From Ditylenchus dipsaci (lineage: Eukaryota > Nematoda > Chromadorea > Rhabditida > Anguinidae): DNA of 64,000 nucleotides. The translations under genes and the position numbers were made by a program. Below are positions 1 to 13,634 of the stretch, in pieces (position 1 is the first letter of the stretch; every line of letters starts with the position of its first letter). Location of the stretch: positions 46,060 to 110,059 of the forward strand of contig SADC01000893.1 of assembly GCA_004194705.1 (NCBI GenBank). Direction: 5' to 3'. Under the pieces are notes generated by a model that ran no database searches, was not told the origin of the DNA, and saw nothing but the letters and a program-made list of their open reading frames with translations.

Positions 1-1157
1 AACTAGATGAGAATTAAATTCAGATACTCGCCTCTGGTCTTCTCTAACCTCTTCCAAGTCCTGTATTTTCTTGAGCGCAGTTTCGAGTTCCAGCTTAAGT
101 TTCTCGAAGCTTTTAGCAGTCACCTAAAAAGACACACCCTCTCCTTCACACTGAACGCAAAAAAGTGACACCTTTGAAGATTGCAATTCATTGACCTGAC
201 TTTGCAAGATTTTGATTCTAATGGTATCCCTTCGCATCATCGAACGACCTTCCTGAACAATTTAACAGCAATCATGGCATATAATGCAGTTGAAAGGCTT
301 ACATCAGCAGCAGCCTGGTCTTCAAACTCCTTGACCCTTTTCTCCGCTTTAACTGCTCGAGCCTTGGTTAAACTAATTTCTTCGTCCTAAAAATATATGC
401 AGATTCAGTAAAGGAAAATTCTGGGAAGTAATAACCTTTTGAAACAGCCGACTTTGCAGAGTATCTACCGTATCCTTGAGCTCGGTTATTTTAGCATGCA
501 AGCCTTCCACCTCCTGGTCGATTTCTTTGCGAAGCTCATCCAATTCCTACAGCAAAAAGGTAAAAAGATTGGTCTTCATCGAAGAAGCAAATAAGATTAC
601 CTGTTTGGCGCAGAGGTAGTAATTATGCTCGTCGCGCAAATCCCGCTTTGCTTTCTTCAGCTGTTCGTTGGAAGTGCATACCTCTTGCTTGGCTATTTGC
701 GTCTGAAAATGGTTATGGGTCAACGTTCCACGTAAGATAATTCAGAACGGCCGCAAAAACCCTATGCATAAAAAATTAACCTGTCGAAGGGCTTCGTCTC
801 GCTCAAACTCCAGGCTATTGATCGTAGAATGGAAGCAGTCCCTTTCAGTAGTCATCACCGTGATCTTGATTTTCAGCCGGGATTTTTCATTCGTCAGCTC
901 TTTGATTTGGTCATTCAGCACTTCCACCTTTTCATTCTTCTCGTTCAGAGCTCTGTTCTTCCTTTCAAGGCTGTAATTAATCTTGTCATCAAAGTCGCAT
1001 TAGAAAAATGGAAAAGTCACCATCCAATGTAGTTCACGAGGTACTGTAACTTTTCGAAGTATGGCTGGTATTCCTCTGTGTCCACGTTATCATGCGCCAA
1101 TTGAGCTCGGAAATCGCTTAGAATCTGCAAGGTTTCAACCGACTTGGTTTGTTCCAT
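1..1157 (-). CDS. Coiled-coil protein, 5' part (weakly intermediate-filament-like)
   Basis: The gene reads leftwards and is cut by the window edge. Exons: 1157-1021 (ATG at 1157), 970-781, 702-601, 546-436, 386-303, 252-172 and 123 to the edge. Introns are about 50-80 bp with GT..AG ends, and phases agree without any frame repair. About 270 residues are visible, almost all heptad-rich and dominated by E, K, L, Q and R, so an extended coiled coil is expected. Residues about 34-55 (YFEKLQYLVNYI, then LERKNRALNEK) loosely resemble coil 1A of intermediate filaments, but the match is short and other coiled-coil scaffolds are equally possible. The first intron uses a GTGACT donor, which is weak; the residues at that junction (GC) are the least certain. 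A T-rich acceptor ending at 1211 lies 53 bases upstream of the ATG. Confidence 0.6.
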
Positions 1158-1344
1158 TTTTCATGTAAGAAGATTGCTTAATAAAATGAAGTTATTCCAG
1201 GTTTAATAAACTGCAAAATTTTTTGCAGTTAGTGTCATTATTTAAAGAATATCGCTAGCAATTTATAGATCATCCCTGGAAACTAAAAATGATAAAACTA
1301 TGGCAACAACTACACACAGAAAGTCCAGTTCAAAGACACATTTA

Positions 1345-2402
1345 AAAGGCCATTGCCGTCTCCGACAACGGTTGTCCCCCGCCAATTCAATTTTTTTTCT
1401 TTATCTTTGGATTTACGTACGAATTTTTCAACTTGGTTTCTAACAAAACTTGACCTAAAATTAAATTCTAGGCCTTGTTTTGTTAAAAACTGAGCTGAAA
1501 AATCCGTGCAGAATAGAGATGGGCATTTGCGTTTGCCCAATACCAATACCAATATTTTTTGGCCCTCTCTAGACCCAATACCAATATTTCAAAGATGTGG
1601 ACCCCAATATATTGCTCAATACCGATATTTTTTCAAAAGTCTATTTTTTCACCAAAATATTGAAAAAAATCCATAATTCAGTCTTATCTCGATTTAATAA
1701 CACACTGGAACTGAATTTTTGGCCTAAAAAAACGAAAATTGATTTATTTCGGTTTTTATTAGGTTATTAGTTGAAATGTGCTCGGAAATCGAATAATCGA
1801 GCAATTTTTAAACTCAAGTTTTTACGAATTAAATTTCGGACGATCTGAATTTCGGACTAATTAACATTGGGGGATCGGATTTTGGACGAAAAATTAATGT
1901 CATTGCACTAGCTGTCGAATGTGGGAGAAATCATTTGAAATAAATCTTGTTATGGTGTTGCACAATTGTGGAAAAGAAAACTCTATTTTGTCGAAAAAAA
2001 TCACTTCTGGGTCACTTTCTGGTCAGAACTTCTGACATTAGTTTTTTATAATCACCAAAAAATTTTGAGTATAGTAAAGTATTTTCGTTTAAGGGGGCGT
2101 GTACTTTAGGTCCGGAATATTCGAAAATTTGTCTTGAGCGGAAATCCGGTAAAAACATATTTTTCATGAAATTTATCTCTCTACGAGAGTACTGCTCCAG
2201 CGTTGACCCTTCCAGGCAGAGCTCCGTGCTCCCTCTTTCTCTCAATCTTGGTAGAATATGCTTTAGTGAAAACTGGCCCTAGAGTTGAGAATGAAATTCT
2301 CAACTCTGAAAAATCAACTGAAAAATCCGTGCAGAAGTTGAATGATTGGGCGAAAATTTTTGAATTGGCGGGGACAATTCAAAACAGGTGGCAATGGCCC
2401 TT
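1345..2402. repeat. AAGG..CCTT foldback (family A) split by an inserted element
   Basis: The left part (1345 to about 1510) and right part (about 2313-2402) together match the intact 200-bp copy at 61381-61580: same terminal AAGG/CCTT, same TA flanks, same TTTTTCAACTTGGTTTCTAA and TTGAATTGGCGGG segments. The roughly 800 bp between them (about 1514-2312) begins AGAGATGGGCATTTGCG, an hAT-like end, followed by a degenerate CCAATACCAATA tract. AAAATCCGTGCAGAA is present on both sides of the insert. Confidence 0.6.
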
Positions 2403-2413
2403 TAAAGTCACTG

Positions 2414-2790
2414 AGTGAATATGCGTGATTTTGACTCTTTGTCTCAACCAAATTTGACAAGCCAGTCAAAATGAATGGCGCACTAAAGGCAGGGCTTCCA
2501 AACGATCTCTATTTGAAAATTTGTACCTCAAAATGGAACTCAAATCTTCTGAAATTTTGAGATCTCATGCCAAAATCTTTATTTTCGGCACTCAAAACCC
2601 AGTAAGCATTGGATAAAATGGCACTATTTGACTAAATGCCCTTTATTTCGAAATTTTATTCGGGTGCCCTGAGTGAAGGCCAGGGGCGTGGGGGGGGTGG
2701 CTATAGCCCCCCGTCAGGTTTTTTGACAAAAAACCTAAATTAAAAACACTATTAAACTAGAAATGTAATGATCACAAAAAGCTGCTGTTT
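2414..2790. other. Spacer without a recognised gene
   Basis: AT-rich sequence with no convincing reading frame. At 2685-2725 a short G-rich/C-rich palindrome (GGGGGGTGGCTATAGCCCCC) resembles the interior of the hAT-like MITE at 45830-46023, so it may be a decayed copy. Confidence 0.4.
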
Positions 2791-2799
2791 GCTTGCATG

Positions 2800-3181
2800 T
2801 AGTGATGGGTCCGCCCGGGGCGTGGGGCGGTGCCGGGGCGCTAATAAAAAAAGTCCGGGGCGTAGGACGGGGCGAAGGCAGAATTCGGTGCTGGGGCGGG
2901 CTATGGGGCGCTCGGATTTTTTAAATTTCTCTTAAAACTTTGCAAGATGGTTTCAATTTTTTAAATTTCAGTAAAATTGGCCTTATAAATCGCGTAGAAG
3001 CATATTGGCGGCTTTAAAAATTCTCTGGAACTGCTGCATGACCCGGTGCGCACCGCCCCGAGCCGCCCCGCCCGGATAATCTGGAAACCCTGGGGCGTGT
3101 TGCGGTGCCTGGGCGATAGTCTGAAAAACCCTTGGGCGTGGGGCAGTGCTGGGGCGAAAATTGCTTGCTTACCCATCACTG
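2800..3181. mobile_element. hAT-like MITE with 8-bp target duplication
   Basis: The ends TAGTGATGGGT (2800) and ACCCATCACT (to 3180) are inverted, and TAGTGATG-type ends are typical of hAT transposons. Flanking 8-mers CTTGCATG (2792-2799) and CTTACATG (3182-3189) match at 7 of 8 positions, the expected hAT target duplication. The interior is GC-rich and built from GGGGCG-type words, with no transposase coding. Confidence 0.7.
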
Positions 3182-3198
3182 CTTACATGTCTTGGCTA

Positions 3199-3434
3199 TA
3201 CCGTATATTGTCTATTTATCCCCCACTCTCTAATAATCCCCCACCCTACCGACCTCATATCTCAGCCTAGAGCAAACATTTCACGAATCTGTTTTTTTCT
3301 TAATTAACACGAGCTGTCCTGATTCCACTTTTGAGATTTTGGTGGAGTGCACAAAAATCTCAAAATCGACCTCGAATTTTTCCGATTTTTTGAAAAATAA
3401 TCCCACATGGGGGATTAAAAGAGAATATACGGTA
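3199..3434. repeat. CCGTATTT family MITE (family B), 236 bp
   Basis: Starts TACCGTATATTG and ends ATATACGGTA. The interior carries the family words TATCTCAGCCTAGAG and CGAGCTGTCCTGATTCC. It lies 9 bp after the hAT-like MITE's duplicated target. The length equals that of the copy at 21381-21616. Confidence 0.7.
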
Positions 3435-3618
3435 GCTAGTTTCAAAATTTTCGTCCTTCCGAAAGTCTGTCTGCAATCTCTCTCACATATGCTAAATACA
3501 GCAAGTCCAGTGTCGAAATGTTGGTCCCGATCTCAGTAGTATTTTTTTAAACAAAACATGAGCAGGACTAAATATTGAAAATCAAAATTTGTGACCAAAA
3601 GTTTAAATTATGCACTTA

Positions 3619-3809
3619 AAGGTCCATGGTTTTTGCGCGCAGCGGCACACGCAAAATTTGAATAGGCGGAGGACACTTCTCTTTCGTCTGTCAGTGTACT
3701 CTTTGGAGTCACTCGAAACTACTCGAAAGAGTACACTGATAGACAAAAGAGAATTGTCCCCGCCAATTCAAATTTTGCGTGTGCCGCTACGCGCAAAACC
3801 ACGGTTCTT
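3619..3809. repeat. Family A foldback
   Basis: TA-flanked palindrome with ends AAGGTCCATGG and GGTTCTT. Its arms include GCGGCACACGCAAAATTTGA near the left end and the complementary sequence near 3770-3795. The hairpin loop lies near 3715. Confidence 0.65.
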
Positions 3810-3855
3810 TAAACGCTAGTTTTTAGTTCAAACAGTGACATTTTTGAGGATTTTA

Positions 3856-4220
3856 AAGGACCATTGCCGTCTACGGCCACGGAAATTTGGACTTTTTAAA
3901 TTGGCGGGGGACAGCTAAATTACTGCGAAAATATTTTTTGAAATATTTTTAGTTTGCATATTAAATTTTTCCAAAATTTTGAACGATCTACTAGTCGAGC
4001 CCAACGTTGCTTGACATTGCCAGATCGGACAAGATCTAACACAGCCACTGCACCACAACTTACTTATATATCTGGAAGACTCGCTTCGACCAATACACAT
4101 AAATTATAATTTAAAATGAAAATAAATGAATAATTCAAAAAATATTTTTGCAGTAATTTAGCTGTCCCCCGCCAATTCAAAAAGTCTAAATTTCCGTGGC
4201 CGTAGACGGCAATATTCCTT
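3856..4220. repeat. Family A foldback with arms of about 75 bp
   Basis: TA-flanked. Left arm AAGGACCATTGCCGTCTACG and right arm ending in its near-complement TAGACGGCAATATTCCTT; arms include GGCGGGGGACAGCTAAATTA. The loop (about 3935-4145) is AT-rich and non-coding. Confidence 0.7.
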
Positions 4221-4379
4221 TAAGGATAGGGCCGGGAAATAAAAGGAGTGCTATCACAATAAAATTGTTGGATATCTGACTTGGAGGGGTGAAAAACATT
4301 ATTTGGATTTTTAATACAAAACTCGTGGTGCCTTTGCAGCAGACTAGACTGCAGTGCTGTGAATTTCGGCACCGGCTAA

Positions 4380-4680
4380 ATTTAAGGCACCTGTTTCTAG
4401 CAGTTGTTAGTATTACCCAGCCCGGTGCCACGAAATATTAAGTAGCTCAGACATTGGCACCGGGCTAGAAATAACAAAATTAGTCATTTAAGCCTTTCTA
4501 CATCGCGGCACCGGCTTGGCATCGAAACAATTTTAACATAAAATTCTCATGTAAATTTTTTGGTGCCGCTATGTAGAAAAGCTCGTATAATAATTTCCTA
4601 GCCCGATGCCGATGTCTGAGCTACCTAATAATAACCCGCGGCACCGATCTGGGTCATACTAGTTAACCGCTAGAAATATA
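4380..4680. repeat. Imperfect palindrome rich in GGCACCGG words
   Basis: Two arms (about 4388-4510 and 4563-4675) carry complementary copies of GGCACCGGGCTAG, GTAGCTCAGACATTGGC and TTTCTACATCGCGGCACC. It is likely another foldback element; ends and target duplication were not resolved. Confidence 0.5.
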
Positions 4681-4689
4681 TGCTTGAAG

Positions 4690-5160
4690 TTCAGCCAGTA
4701 CCGAGATTCGCAACACTTTTGACTGCACCAAAATAATTACCTTTTTGTTATTACAGAGAACCCTACAATGGGGAATGTTGCCGGCCAACTACGTAGAAAA
4801 GGTTAACCAGCCCACAGGAATGTTCAAACTGAATTAACAATGGTATCCCGATGCGACCAATACTCACCACAACCTTTTTACTACCATTATTTGTTAATTG
4901 CTTGTGTGGAAATATATTTACAAGATAAATTATTTTGCTTTGCTGCTTCATGGGAATCTCTGCAATCCTATCTTTTTTGAAATCAGCATAAAATTGTTTA
5001 TTTGTTGCCAAAATGTGCTTTTTCTGCAATTTCCAAGTGGCATTACTGCAAATTTATTAAAATGGAAATAAATGAATTTTTATTTATTTGTCAATTAACT
5101 AAGTTCAAATGCAAATATAAAACAAATTATTATGGCGAGGATGCACCAGGAATGACATCT
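4690..5160. other. Spacer without a recognised feature
   Basis: AT-rich, non-repetitive within this window, with no coding frame that I trust on either strand. Confidence 0.4.
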
Positions 5161-5164
5161 TCCC

Positions 5165-5285
5165 TTCTCTTTACTAAAATGGGACTATTCGGAACAAAAA
5201 AGAGTCCCAAAAAAGTCCCGTTGGTCCCACAAAAGTCTCAACGGGACCAAAGGCCGTTGGTCCGGGAAATGGGACAGTCCTGTTT
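5165..5285. repeat. GGGAC/GTCCC quasi-palindrome
   Basis: Short inverted words (AATGGGACTATTCGG, AGTCCCGTTGGTCCC, CAACGGGACCAAAGG, AATGGGACAGTCC) make a compact imperfect hairpin. Confidence 0.4.
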
Positions 5286-5289
5286 TTAG

Positions 5290-5870
5290 GACCTAGTCTA
5301 ATTGGAAATCAGTATTGTCTATTCAGCTCGCGCCAGCCACATGCAAGACAAAAATCTAATGATCCAGTGAGCCATATGGCTCTACGTCAATTCCATTTGG
5401 TTCGCAATTGGCTCGTGTCATTTTTTGAAGCGACGCGAATGCAAGCCGCAAGCAACACGAGCAAACCAAAATGAGAAAAGGAATCGGCAAAAAAGCTCCT
5501 GAAAGGATCTTTACAGGGGTCGGAAATTTAATCAGTGTTGAAATTTTTTAGGTTAAATCTTTTCTTTGTCACAGATTCACTTTTTTCTGTCACAGATTTC
5601 ATCATTTATGTCACAGATTTTCGTTTTCCTTGCTTCTTTCGAATTTTTTGATTATTTTTGAAAGATATTACACTATCAGATAGCCTTGTGATTCTAGTTT
5701 CTGGCGAGGTATCATTTTTGCATCTTCCTTGCGAAATAACTGGTGTACCAAAAGTTCGGGACCGACTCTTGAACTCATCATTAAAAGTAAAAAGTTTGCT
5801 ACAAGAAAATTTCAAAACGTAAAAAATAAACAAAACGTGAAAAATAAGCGCCCATGGCGCTTATTAGAGG
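5290..5870. other. Spacer; solitary end of a family B MITE near 5860-5880
   Basis: No gene recognised. The right end has TTATTAGAGGAAGTACGGTA, the outward end of the CCGTATTT family, without a partner on the left. Confidence 0.4.
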
Positions 5871-5879
5871 AAGTACGGT

Positions 5880-6085
5880 AACTACACAGTGAACTGTACA
5901 AGCTAGAATTAACTATACGAGCTGCAGTTAACTGTACAATCTACAGTTAACTGTACAAGCCAAAGTTAACTACACAGCCTATTCTACATACCGGTTGTTG
6001 GTAAATTTTACCGGCTGTAATAAGCTACCAGTAAGATACCGTGGTAACTCAAACACTTTAAGTTACCACGGTAAGTCAAGTTAAA
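5880..6085. repeat. Tandem TTAACTGTACAAGC-type repeat followed by a GTTACCACGG palindrome
   Basis: Four or five degenerate copies of about 24 bp built on AGTTAACTGTACAA (5880-5985), then inverted GATACCGTGGTAACT / AGTTACCACGGTAAG at 6035-6075. Confidence 0.55.
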
Positions 6086-6213
6086 GCCTCAAAAGCCTAT
6101 TTTGTTCTATATCATGCAAGAAAATCTTTTTTTAATATTCACTTTGCGGTTTTCTGGAAAAAAACGGAATCCCGATCACGAATCCCAAACCCTAGAATAC
6201 AAACAGTCAAATA

Positions 6214-6219
6214 TTTATT
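6214..6219 (-). terminator. Poly(A) signal of the innexin gene
   Basis: AATAAA on the minus strand, about 60 bases after the innexin stop codon. Confidence 0.65.
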
Positions 6220-6277
6220 CCTAACGCACAACAAATACAGAGTCAACACCAAATATGTAGCGATTCAACAAATGTTT

Positions 6278-8777
<2,500 letters not shown>

Positions 8778-8802
8778 TGTCACGAGAGGTCACGAAATTC
8801 AG

Positions 8803-9188
8803 CTGAACATTACAATATATGAGAATATGAAAGAACGATCAGTTGAAACTAGGGTAATTGGTCGCTTTACTGAAAACAGCTCTTTTCTGGTCAATAAACT
8901 AAAACCGTGCTCAGCGAAATCCGAGTTTATTTACCGCAAAAGTTAACCGAAGAACAAGTCCACGCCGGTTAACCGATCGAATTTTTTGAAAAAAAACGTA
9001 ACCTGAAAACCCATTTTTAAAACCATCTGGTCTGATAAGCCGATCACCAATTAACCCCTTTAAAAATGAGCTGATATTACAGCAGGCAAAAGCAGTACTG
9101 GAAAAATCCGACCGATTGGCCATATTTGCCAATCATGGGCACAAGATGAAAAGGATAACAGCGAGATAGTGCATCCTTACAGCCCGTA
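8803..9188 (-). promoter_or_regulatory. Upstream region of the innexin gene with a candidate trans-splice acceptor
   Basis: A TGTTCAG acceptor ending at 8803 lies 25 bases before the ATG and has no donor partner in the transcript model. The rest of the interval is unique AT-rich sequence. No TATA box or named site is evident. Confidence 0.3.
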
Positions 9189-9672
9189 AGGGCACGTTCA
9201 GAATGAGTGTCGACCGGAGTGTGAGATTTGGGGTGTTTTTAACGCGGGAAGAGCTGTACTTTTTTTCTTGACCAAAAGTTTTTTTCTGTCGGTATCATTT
9301 TGTAGCTAAGATTCAGGGCTTCAAAATGTGGTATTGACAAGCCACATCTGAAATGAAAAATTGGGATAAAAATGCTTAGGTCCGCACTCGGGTCGACACT
9401 CAGGCCCACACTCTGTGAGTGTCGACCCGAGTGCGGACCTAAGCATTTTTATCCTCAGGCCCACACTCTGTGAGTGTCGACCCGAGTGCGGACCTAAGCA
9501 TTTTTACCCCAAAATTTCATTTCAGATGTGGCTTGTCAATACCTCATTTTGAAGCCCTGAATCTTAGCTACAAAATGATTCCAACAGAAAAAAGCTTTTG
9601 GTCAAGAAAAAAAGTACAGCTCTTCCCGCGTTAAAAGAACGCTTGGGTCGACACTTTTATGTGAACGTACCT
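9189..9672. repeat. Foldback MITE, family E copy 1
   Basis: TA-flanked. Ends AGGGCACGTTCAGAATGAG and CGTACCT. Long arms contain GTTTTTAACGCGGGAAGAGC and TAGCTAAGATTCAGGGCTTC and their complements. The centre is a perfect-looking GTCCGCACTCGGGTCGACAC / complement palindrome, partly duplicated at 9418-9500. Related copies lie at 19536-19985 and 26000-26434. Confidence 0.75.
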
Positions 9673-9961
9673 TAAGAATCTATGTTTTTTTCGACGTTTT
9701 CGGGCTGGAAAATTGATGGCGCGAATTTGACAGAGTAATAATTTTCGGCGCTACTTGAATATACCCACGCCAAATCAATTTTTTTTTCAAGACGTTCCTC
9801 AACTCTACGTAACGACCTAAAATCACCTCAGAAGCTGCATAAACGCATTATTTTTGAGTCGTGATAAATCAAAAATTAAATTTTGGGGTCACTTTAAGAT
9901 ACTTTTAGCAGTATTGAGGAAAGTTTTAAAAAATTTGAAGTGAATATGTCCAAGTAGCGTC

Positions 9962-10560
9962 TAATTTTCTGGCGCTAGTAGCGAATATCCCCCCCCCAAC
10001 AATTTTTTTTTAAATCAGGTTTTAACCATTTGTAAGTAATTCTTATGCGCTAAAAATTATTAAAAAGGTGTTTTCGGGCATTTTTTGACTAAAAAAGTTG
10101 ATTTTTGGGAAAACAAATTTTTGACCAAAATTCGACTTTTTGCCTTCAAGCAACCAGTCCCCTGAGCCCCCGAAGGGGGCGCAGGGGGCTTGGTTGGGGC
10201 TTGGTTGGTTAGAGATGCGCGCACTCACTTACCTTAGACATAATTCCGAGCAAGACTCTTGATCATAAAATGCATACAGAGGCTCTTTTTGCCTAGCTCC
10301 AGTGACAAAACGAGGTAGAATACGCTGAAAAAAGGTGGTTTTCCTTGGTGAAAAAAGGTGGTTTTCCTTGGTCCCCCAAGGCAAAAAGTCGAATTTCGGT
10401 CAAAAATTTGTTTTCCCAAAAATCAACTTTTAACTGCCAACTGCCCGAATACACCTTTTTAATCGTTTCAGCGCATAAGAATTACTTAGAAATGGTTAAA
10501 CCTGATTTTGAAAAAAAATTGTTGGGGGGGGGGGTATTCGCTACTAGGGTCAATTTTCTT
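9962..10560. repeat. Foldback with arms of about 190 bp
   Basis: Left arm 9962-10150 (GGCGCTAGTAGCGAATA, C-run, TTTTTGGGAAAACAAATTTT) and right arm 10375-10560 are complementary. The loop (10150-10375) contains a duplicated AAAAAGGTGGTTTTCCTTGG. End words GGCGCTA...TAGTAGCG recur at 17580-17830 and 23976-24290. Confidence 0.6.
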
Positions 10561-10674
10561 TATTCCCTTCAGAAATTGTTGGTTTATATTTTTGTCTCAT
10601 GGTGAGATTTTCATCAGTTTCTTTGTCGTTTACTTGGTTGAATAGAGACTCTGGTGAATTCCATTGGGAGAATC

Positions 10675-10929
10675 TACCGTATTTCCTCTAATTAGCCGAC
10701 ATGTCGGTTTATTTTTCAACCCTTCAAAAGTCGTGAAAATTTTGGGTCGATCTCGACATTTTCGGGTGAAGATCCAAAATCGAAAAAGCGGAATTGATAG
10801 AGCTCGTAGGAGCTAAGAAAACGCAATTAACAGCGATGTAAATTTTTTTCTGTGGACTGAGATACGGACCCTCAAAGTAGGGGGTGTCGGTTTATCAGAG
10901 GGTGTCGGCTAATTAGAGGAAATACAGTA
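10675..10929. repeat. CCGTATTT family MITE (family B), 255 bp
   Basis: Starts TACCGTATTTCCTCTAATTA and ends with the complementary GAGGAAATACAGTA. The interior holds the family words GGAATTGATAGAGCTCGTAG and CTGAGATACGGACCC. Confidence 0.75.
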
Positions 10930-11045
10930 TACTACCTTGGCCAAGCTTGGCCAAGTATACTTGGCCAAGAGTCTTGGCCAACACTTGGTCACCAATACTT
11001 GGCCAACATTTATGGCCAATACTCTTGGCCAACACTTTGCCAATA
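10930..11045. repeat. CTTGGCCAA tandem tract
   Basis: Eight or so degenerate copies of a unit of about 16 bp containing CTTGGCCAANA. Confidence 0.6.
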
Positions 11046-11239
11046 TTGGCAAGCAAGCGAATATCGCAATATTCGTTTTTTGCAGCAATTAGTCGTAAAA
11101 TTTGCTTACTAACATACGAGGGTCTGCAGGCACTTATCGGCGCCTATGCTGCTCGGGAACAATAGTGGTTCAAACACTATTCCTGTGCTCCGGGAACATT
11201 AGTTGTTCATTTACATAAGTAGTTCGGGTAGATTAATCT

Positions 11240-11940
11240 TTCGATTGCGTTAATGGTTAGGGTAGATCATCTAGCATATTTAAAGTCTAGCTGGCCATCA
11301 TAATTTTAGCATTCCTAAAAGTCTAGTAAAAATAAAATGCAACCTTAGAATTGACAAAAGTTCGTTTTTGTCGTCGATTTCTACTAGCATTCATAAAAGT
11401 CTGGAAAAGGCAAAACGCAAAGCTAGCATTTACAAAAGTTTGATTTTAAGTCAGATTTCTACTAGCATTTTCTAAAGTCTAGTAAAAACAGAAGGCTCAG
11501 CTAGCATTTACAAAAGTTTGATTTTAAGTCAGATTTCTACTAGCATTTTCTAAAGTCTAGTAAAAACAGAAGGCTCAGCTGGCATTTCTGAAAGTTTTTT
11601 TCCGCTAAAGATTTCTACTAGCATTTTCTAAAATCTAGTGAAAAACAGAAGAGTTTCGAGAGCAATCACAGACTTCCGTCAAATGCTACCAGAGAAATAA
11701 AATCAAATGCTACCAGAGAAACTTGCTGATCTGTTTTTACTAGACTTTTAAAAATGCTAGTAAACATCTCGCAATGAAATCAAACTTTTGTAAATGCTAG
11801 CTCGGCGTTTTGATTTTGTTAGACTTTTAGAAATGCTAGTAGAGATATTCCGCAAAATCAAACTTTTGTAAATGCTAGTGTGACATTTTGTTTTTACTAG
11901 ACTAGATAAAGTTAGGGCAAAAATGGCTTGCTAGCATTTT
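11240..11940. repeat. 78-bp tandem repeats arranged as two inverted arrays
   Basis: The unit starting AGCTAGCATTTACAAAAG recurs at 11421, 11499 and (as AGCTGGCATT) 11577, exactly 78 bp apart. From about 11700 the same unit appears in reverse complement with a 79-bp step (AATGCTAGTA at 11754 and 11833). The arrays face each other across a non-repeat centre at about 11650-11700, so the whole interval can fold into one long hairpin. Confidence 0.7.
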
Positions 11941-12580
11941 CTGTCGGACTTCCAGAAAAAAACTGCAAACCCTGATCCGGTGTTAAAAATTGGGGTTCCT
12001 CTAGCGGAATACGAGTTTTACGTCAAAATTGATTTAAAACATTTTTTTGAGAGTCTCGCTAAACACTCTCAAAGCCTCTTTTAACCCTACTTTGAATCTT
12101 TTTCTGGTGCAGTTTTTCTTGCTCTGTCGAATGATATGCATTGATAGCTGAAAAAATGACGTTATCACACGTTTTGTTGCGCTCTCAAGTATCAACAACG
12201 TTTTCGGAAATTGACACGATAATTTCTATGAACTAAAATTTTACATATAGTTGTCCTAAATACTTCAACGATACTGTATTAGAAAGCCCGTAATCTGCGC
12301 TTTCTTTCAAGATATAAATCGTTTAAACCAATAATATAGTTTGATAAAATCTGCCCAATTGAAGTCGCATGAGCAAAAATATCGACTCGGCTGGTTCAGG
12401 GGGGCACCATACCCCTAGAGAAAACTTTTTTCCAATTTTTCTTTCACTATCTTGTTCCCTCGAAATTCTGCACAAGACGCACCATTTGCTACAATCCGCC
12501 GTTCCAGTGTTAACCCGAATTCAAGTTTTTTTTCATGCTTTCTATGTTTCTCTTATACATCTGCCAGCTACGCTGGCGTC
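11941..12580. other. Spacer without a recognised feature
   Basis: AT-rich sequence with no coding frame or repeat that I can place. Confidence 0.4.
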
Positions 12581-12584
12581 GATA

Positions 12585-13140
12585 AGGATTTGGTCCGGGC
12601 CCTATCCCGGTGGTTTGTATATACCCAGTGGTTCGGGCTCCATCCTGGTGGTTCAGGTGTATCCTGGTTGTTTGGGCTTGAGCGCTTATAACTTTGAATA
12701 TTAATGCTGATTGAACTGATTTGGCTCATATATGACAATGCTGTTTTTTCTAATTTTTTAGGCTTAGGTAAGCGTAGGTCATTCTTTTTTAGGACGGACT
12801 GAAACAAATTTAGACTCATTTTCAAGTCCTACCCTTGCCTAAGCTTGAACCTAAAAATCCACAAAAAAATAACAACAGAGGGGACAAAGGCAAAATCCCC
12901 ATTCCGCATTGTAATAAAGGCTCTGTTTTGTGTGTTATAATAAAGTAAATTCGAAAAAATATTGAAATTTTTATTTTTATTTTTGGAGCTCGAAAATTTT
13001 CCGAAATCCGGAATCCGAATTTCGAAATCCGATACTTTTTAAGTTCCGCATTTCGAAATCCGAATTCCGATTACGAAAATTCTGGAGTTGTGATTCCGAA
13101 TTCCGTTCCGATTTTTTTCCGGTTAAGACGCAGCCCTGGT
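12585..13140. repeat. Low-complexity tracts
   Basis: 12590-12680: degenerate TATCC(C/T)GGTGGTTNGGG tandem repeat, of the same wording as 43540-43680. 12765-12850: inverted TTAGGCTTAGGTAAGCGTAG words. 12990-13130: GAAATCCGAATTCCGA-type tract. Confidence 0.45.
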
Positions 13141-13634
13141 ATATGATAGCAAAGAGAGAATTATCTTTGCTAATACCAGGATTTGAATCTGTTTGATAAT
13201 TTAAAATGGGCAGCTTTTGGGGACGAAATGACCGAAGACGAATTGATCTAGTGCCGGTAATTTCAATTTAACTAAACTCTTTTGTTTTTGATGACATCCA
13301 ACACTCGGAACCAATGACTGTCATATTTCAAATTCCTCTCGAAATTAATAAACTTCCAAACAAGTCGAAAATTTGTTATTCAAATATCTATTGTATAGGA
13401 CGACTAGCAAACTTCGAAGGCTTTTTTCTGATGCACTACAACTTAGAAGCTGATTTTCAGTTTTTTAAGGCTTTTCGAAAATCGTTGTTGTTCGAAAAAT
13501 GCTGATTTTTGACAAAAAAAAATTCTTTGCTGAAATTTACAACAGGTTGTGAAGTGTTTGTGCTCGTTAGAAAGGAAAACTCATTCTGCGTCGAATAAGC
13601 TTCAAAAGGACTGTGCGTCATTAAATTTTGGGGT

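Noticed and set aside
9418..9500. CRISPR-like direct repeats
   Set aside because: The repeats are the duplicated core of a foldback element in an animal genome, without regular spacers.
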